The notes under the pieces are model-generated. The model ran no database searches. It was not told the origin of the DNA and was given only the letters and a program-made list of their open reading frames with translations. The translations under genes were made by a program, and so were the position numbers. Below are positions 7,572 to 10,945 of a stretch of 10,945 bases of DNA, piece by piece. Origin of the DNA: Limnohabitans sp. Lineage in GTDB: Bacteria; Pseudomonadota; Gammaproteobacteria; Burkholderiales; Burkholderiaceae_C. Location of the stretch: the NCBI GenBank assembly GCA_021731425.1, contig JAKFXJ010000209.1, positions 1-10,945 on the forward strand, in the 5' to 3' direction. The number at the start of each line of letters is the position of its first letter. Position 1 is the first letter of the stretch.

Positions 7572-7605
7572 TCAGTAAATCAAGCGCTCGGGCTTGATTT
7601 CCTGA
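7572..7605. terminator. Long hairpin at the glmM/ppsR convergent junction
   Basis: Positions 7572-7585 and 7592-7605 form a 14-bp stem with a single mismatch around a 6-base loop; the inner nine pairs (AAATCAAGC with GCTTGATTT) are perfect. It covers the last codons and stop of ppsR and begins 10 bases after the glmM stop. Only short T-runs flank it, so it is not a classical terminator. A bidirectional terminator or mRNA 3'-end block is the likely role. Confidence 0.55.
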
Positions 7606-8393
7606 AGGATGGTGGTGGCGATCTCTTCGATCGATTTGGTTGTTGTGGACAGCCATCGGATACCCGAGCGGCGCATCATGGCTTCGGCTTCTGAGACTTC
7701 CATGCGGCAGTTTTCAATGCTGGCGTAACGCGAATTGGGCCTGCGCTCGGCACGGATCTCGGCCAATCGGTCCGGGTGGATGCTCAGGCCAAAGATCTTT
7801 GCGCGGTGCGGCACCAAGGCAGGGGGCAATTGCCTGCGGTCAAAATCTTCCGGAATCAGTGGGTAGTTGGCTGCTTTGAGGCCATGCTGCATGGCCAGGT
7901 ACAAACTGGTCGGGGTTTTGCCGCTGCGGCTGACACCCACCAAAATCACATCGGCCGACTCGAGATCGCGGTTCGACTGACCATCGTCATGGGCCAGTGA
8001 AAAGTTGATGGCTTCGATGCGGTCGTGGTATTCCTTGCTTTTGCTGACATCCGAAAACCGACCGACCCGGTGGTGCGATTTGATGCCGAGCTCTGCTTCC
8101 AGCGGGTTGACGAAGGTCCCGAACATGTCGAGCAACATGCCCTGGCAGTGTTCTTGCAGTACCTTGAGCACGTCCATGTTCACCAAGGTGGTGAACACAA
8201 TGGGTTTGGTGCCCTCTGTTTCTGCGGCGTGGTTGATCTGCCGGACCGCTTGGTGTGCTTTGTCGATGGTGTCGGTGAAGGGCAAGCGTACATGGCGTGA
8301 CTTCATGTCGAACTGGGCAAGAATGGCGTTGCCAAAAGTCTCGGCTGTGATGCCGGTGCCGTCAGAGACGAAAAATACAGTGCGTTTGGGCAT
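7572..8393 (-). CDS. ppsR: PEP synthase regulatory protein (DUF299 kinase/pyrophosphorylase)
   Basis: A 273-residue protein (E. coli PpsR/YdiA has about 277). Family members switch PEP synthase off by ADP-dependent phosphorylation of a threonine near its catalytic histidine, and on again by phosphate-dependent removal that yields pyrophosphate. The N-terminal signature [22 protein letters not shown] (from residue 7) and the P-loop GVSRSGKT (153-160), followed by PTSLYLA, are both intact. The C-terminal part ([20 protein letters not shown]) is typical. The ATG at 8393 is the first in-frame start; no good Shine-Dalgarno precedes it. It is divergent from its presumed target ppsA, 145 bp away. 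That neighbour favours PEP synthase, not pyruvate phosphate dikinase, as substrate. Confidence 0.96.
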   Translation of the reverse strand: MPKRTVFFVSDGTGITAETFGNAILAQFDMKSRHVRLPFTDTIDKAHQAVRQINHAAETEGTKPIVFTTLVNMDVLKVLQEHCQGMLLDMFGTFVNPLEAELGIKSHHRVGRFSDVSKSKEYHDRIEAINFSLAHDDGQSNRDLESADVILVGVSRSGKTPTSLYLAMQHGLKAANYPLIPEDFDRRQLPPALVPHRAKIFGLSIHPDRLAEIRAERRPNSRYASIENCRMEVSEAEAMMRRSGIRWLSTTTKSIEEIATTILQEIKPERLIY

Positions 8394-8399
8394 GCTTGT

Positions 8400-8427
8400 A
8401 ATTTATTTCAAATGGCGAGGTCAACAA
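8400..8427 (-). promoter_or_regulatory. Possible ppsR promoter
   Basis: On the minus strand TTGTTG (8427-8422) and TAAATT (8405-8400) are separated by 16 bases. Each matches the -35 or -10 consensus only partly (three and four of six). If real, transcription would start at about the first base of the ppsR ATG. It is a weak call. Confidence 0.25.
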
Positions 8428-8433
8428 GACCCC

Positions 8434-8439
8434 TAAAAT
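8434..8439 (+). promoter_or_regulatory. Probable ppsA -10 box (CTAAAAT context)
   Basis: TAAAAT preceded by C, as before ftsH and glmM. It predicts a start near 8446 and a leader of about 90 bases. No strong -35 lies at 16-18 bp. The divergent ppsR promoter candidate occupies the same region, so the two would compete or be co-regulated. Confidence 0.4.
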
Positions 8440-8446
8440 CAGTCAA

Positions 8447-8455
8447 TTATCCACA
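8447..8455 (+). promoter_or_regulatory. Perfect consensus DnaA box (TTATCCACA)
   Basis: The 9-mer is identical to the high-affinity E. coli DnaA box and lies at the predicted ppsA transcription start. It is single: I saw no second close match in the window, and no AT-rich unwinding region or replication gene, so it is not an origin. A chance match is possible. Confidence 0.4.
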
Positions 8456-8464
8456 GCTGTTCGC

Positions 8465-8498
8465 TTGGGGTTCCATCAAAAGAACAACACAACCCCGA
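8465..8498 (+). repeat. Stem-loop in the ppsA leader
   Basis: TTGGGGTT (8465-8472) can pair with AACCCCGA (8491-8498), eight pairs including one G-U, around an 18-base A-rich loop. It would form in the 5' leader of ppsA mRNA if transcription starts near 8446. No T-run follows, so it is not a terminator. Confidence 0.35.
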
Positions 8499-8538
8499 CC
8501 TGCGCTCTGGAGCCCGGTTTTAACTTTGGAGCTTTAGC

Positions 8539-10929
8539 ATGTCTGATCTTTTCAGTGAGACCGCCCTGGTCGTTCCCTTCGAGCTTTTGCGCATGACCGA
8601 CGTCGAGTCGGTCGGTGGCAAAAATGCCAGCTTGGGGGAGATGATTTCCCAGCTGCCTTCCGGCGTTCGGGTGCCCACGGGCTTTGCCACCACCGCCCAC
8701 GCTTTTCGCCAGTTTTTGGCGTTTGGTGGCCTGACCGAGCGCATCAATGCCCGATTGGACGCACTGGACACTGAAGATGTGCGTGCCTTGGCCGCTGCCG
8801 GGGCTGAAATCCGGGCCATGGTCGAAGCCCAGCCTTTCCCAGCCGATCTGGAACAAGCCATTCGCGAAGCCTTTGTGCGCCTGCAGGGCAGCAACCCGGA
8901 GGCTTCGTTTGCGGTACGTTCCTCGGCCACCGCCGAAGACTTGCCAGACGCTTCGTTCGCAGGCCAACAAGAAACTTTTTTGAACGTGGTCGGCATCGAA
9001 GATGTGCTTCACAAGATGAAAGAGGTGTTCGCCTCTTTGTACAACGACCGCGCCATCAGCTACCGCGTGCACAAGGGCTTTGCCCACGCCGACGTGGCCT
9101 TGTCCGCGGGCGTGCAGCGCATGGTGCGCTCCGATTTGGGCGCGGCGGGCGTCATGTTCACCATCGACACCGAGTCGGGTTTTGAAGACGTAGTGTTCAT
9201 CACCTCCAGCTACGGCTTGGGCGAGACGGTGGTGCAGGGCGCGGTGAACCCCGACGAGTTCTATGTGCACAAACCCATGTTGGCCGCTGGAAACCGCAGC
9301 GTGATCCGCCGCAATCTGGGCTCCAAGCTCATCGAGATGGTTTTCGCCACCCCGGAAGAAAAAGCCGCATCGGGCAAATTGGTCAAAACCACCGATGTGC
9401 CCACTGAACTTCGCAACCGCTACAGCCTGACCGATGACGAGGTCGAGCAACTGGCTCGCTACGCGGTGGTGATCGAGCAGCATTACGGCCGCCCCATGGA
9501 CATCGAATGGGGCAAAGACGGCACCGACGGTTTGCTCTACATCTTGCAAGCTCGCCCTGAAACCGTGAAAAGCCAGGCCAAAGGCACGCCCGAGTTGCGT
9601 TACAAGCTCAAAGGCAAAAGCACCATCCTGGCCGAGGGCCGTGCGATTGGCCAAAAAATCGGTACGGGCCCCGTGCGTTTGGTGCACAACATCAGCGAGA
9701 TGGACAAAGTCCAGCCCGGCGATGTGCTGGTGACCGACATGACCGACCCGAACTGGGAACCCGTGATGAAACGCGCCAGCGCCATCGTCACCAACCGGGG
9801 CGGACGCACTTGCCATGCCGCCATCATTGCCCGCGAGCTGGGCATTCCGGCGGTGGTGGGTTGTGGTAATGCCACCGAACAACTGACCGAAGGCACCTTG
9901 GTCACCGTCAGCTGCGCCGAGGGCGATACCGGCCACATTTACGACGGTTTGCTGGAGACGGAGATCAGCGAGATCCAGCGTGGCGTGCTGCCCGAGATCA
10001 AAACCAAGATCATGATGAACGTGGGCAATCCTCAGCTGGCTTTTGACTTTGCCCAGCTGCCCAATGCAGGTGTGGGCTTGGCGCGTTTGGAGTTCATCAT
10101 CAACAACAACATTGGTGTGCACCCCAAGGCCATCTTGGATTACCCCGCCATCGATGCCGATTTGAAGAAAGCTGTTGAATCGGTTGCCCGTGGCCATGCA
10201 TCGCCACGAGCCTTCTATGTCGACAAGGTCGCCGAAGGCGTAGCCAGCATCGCCGCCGCTTTCTGGCCCAAGCCTGTCATCGTGCGTTTGTCCGACTTCA
10301 AAAGCAATGAATACCGCAAACTGATCGGTGGCAGCCGTTATGAACCGGAAGAAGAAAATCCGATGTTGGGCTTCCGAGGCGCTGCGCGTTACATCAGCGC
10401 AGACTTTGGCGAAGCCTTTGCCATGGAGTGCGAAGCCCTCAAACGCGTGCGCGGCGAGATGGGCCTGACCAATGTGCAGATCATGGTGCCTTTTGTCCGC
10501 ACCTTGGGGCAAGCCAAAAAGGTGACCCAGCTGCTGGCCAGCCAAGGCCTGCGCCGAGGCGAATCGGGGCTTAAAGTCATCATGATGTGTGAGGTGCCCA
10601 GCAACGCCATTCTGGCCGAGCAGTTCCTCGAGTTCTTCGACGGCTTCTCGATTGGCTCGAACGACCTGACGCAGCTGACTTTGGGCCTGGACCGCGACTC
10701 GGGTATGGAGTTGCTGGCCGCTGACTTTGACGAACGCGATCCGGCGGTCACAGCCTTGATCTCGCAAGCCATTCAAGCCTGTTTGGCTCAGGACAAATAC
10801 ATCGGCATTTGCGGCCAGGGCCCTTCGGACCATCCGGACTTTGCGCATTGGTTGATGGACCAGGGCATCAGCTCGATCTCGCTGAACCCGGACACCGTCA
10901 TCGAGACCTGGACCAACTTGGGGCGCTGA
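8539..10929 (+). CDS. ppsA: Phosphoenolpyruvate synthase (pyruvate, water dikinase)
   Basis: A 796-residue protein (E. coli PpsA has 792). It makes PEP from pyruvate with ATP giving AMP and phosphate, feeding gluconeogenesis from three-carbon substrates. The N-terminal ATP-binding domain (about 15-345) carries [12 protein letters not shown] (24-35) and [20 protein letters not shown] (126-145). The swivelling phosphohistidine domain (about 380-465) carries [20 protein letters not shown], with catalytic H426 and the regulatory T424 that PpsR targets in this family. The C-terminal PEP/pyruvate barrel (about 485-796) has [19 protein letters not shown] (702-720), [11 protein letters not shown] (758-768, with C758) and [11 protein letters not shown] (781-791). 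The ATG at 8539 has GGAG (8528-8531) seven bases upstream. The gene is complete, with its stop 16 bases before the window end. A terminator, if any, lies outside. Confidence 0.98.
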   Translation: MSDLFSETALVVPFELLRMTDVESVGGKNASLGEMISQLPSGVRVPTGFATTAHAFRQFLAFGGLTERINARLDALDTEDVRALAAAGAEIRAMVEAQPFPADLEQAIREAFVRLQGSNPEASFAVRSSATAEDLPDASFAGQQETFLNVVGIEDVLHKMKEVFASLYNDRAISYRVHKGFAHADVALSAGVQRMVRSDLGAAGVMFTIDTESGFEDVVFITSSYGLGETVVQGAVNPDEFYVHKPMLAAGNRSVIRRNLGSKLIEMVFATPEEKAASGKLVKTTDVPTELRNRYSLTDDEVEQLARYAVVIEQHYGRPMDIEWGKDGTDGLLYILQARPETVKSQAKGTPELRYKLKGKSTILAEGRAIGQKIGTGPVRLVHNISEMDKVQPGDVLVTDMTDPNWEPVMKRASAIVTNRGGRTCHAAIIARELGIPAVVGCGNATEQLTEGTLVTVSCAEGDTGHIYDGLLETEISEIQRGVLPEIKTKIMMNVGNPQLAFDFAQLPNAGVGLARLEFIINNNIGVHPKAILDYPAIDADLKKAVESVARGHASPRAFYVDKVAEGVASIAAAFWPKPVIVRLSDFKSNEYRKLIGGSRYEPEEENPMLGFRGAARYISADFGEAFAMECEALKRVRGEMGLTNVQIMVPFVRTLGQAKKVTQLLASQGLRRGESGLKVIMMCEVPSNAILAEQFLEFFDGFSIGSNDLTQLTLGLDRDSGMELLAADFDERDPAVTALISQAIQACLAQDKYIGICGQGPSDHPDFAHWLMDQGISSISLNPDTVIETWTNLGR

Positions 10930-10945
10930 GCCCGCAGCCAACACA

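Noticed and set aside
8447..8455. Replication origin in the ppsR-ppsA gap
   Set aside because: There is only one DnaA box, no array, no AT-rich unwinding element and no dnaA, dnaN or gidA neighbours.
8476..10944. An 822-codon open frame on the minus strand covering all of ppsA
   Set aside because: It is an exact antisense shadow of ppsA, very rich in His, Ala, Gly and Val as expected from reading GC-rich codons backwards, with no recognisable domain. ppsA is complete and conserved on the other strand.

Overview
The window is a chromosomal core-genome segment, most likely from a betaproteobacterium of the order Burkholderiales, probably Comamonadaceae. Three things point there: moderately GC-rich coding sequence with many TTG leucine codons, the style of the encoded proteins (for example the FtsH N-terminus beginning [16 protein letters not shown]), and recurrent CTAAAAT -10 boxes. 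The genus cannot be fixed from sequence alone.

Layout: nine protein genes fill the window with short gaps. Positions 1-1359 hold the 3' part of carB (pyrimidine and arginine precursor synthesis). Then greA (+, 1462-1938) meets yhbY (-, 2008-2481) tail to tail. yhbY is divergent from rlmE (+, 2513-3175) across only 31 bp. ftsH (+, 3282-5198, TTG start), folP (+, 5260-6147) and glmM (+, 6234-7562) follow on the same strand. glmM converges with ppsR (-, 7572-8393), which is divergent from ppsA (+, 8539-10929). No non-coding stretch exceeds 145 bp. No tRNA, rRNA, CRISPR, insertion sequence, prophage or transposon was seen.

How the genes fit together: carB-greA-yhbY-rlmE-ftsH-folP-glmM is the housekeeping neighbourhood known in similar order from pseudomonads and, in part, from E. 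coli. It groups transcript elongation rescue (GreA), 50S ribosome maturation (YhbY, RlmE), membrane protein quality control (FtsH), folate synthesis (FolP) and cell-wall precursor synthesis (GlmM). The ppsR-ppsA pair is a separate metabolic module. PpsA makes PEP from pyruvate, and PpsR is the DUF299 kinase/phosphorylase that switches PpsA off and on by phosphorylating a threonine two residues before its catalytic histidine. Both the PpsR P-loop and the PpsA Thr/His pair are intact.

I found no undescribed multi-gene system. The points worth a second look are in the short intergenic regions: a terminator-like hairpin in the greA leader, a symmetric -10 between yhbY and rlmE, a palindrome on the ftsH promoter, a terminator inside the ftsH-folP gap, a 14-bp hairpin spanning the ppsR stop codon, and a perfect DnaA-box 9-mer between ppsR and ppsA.
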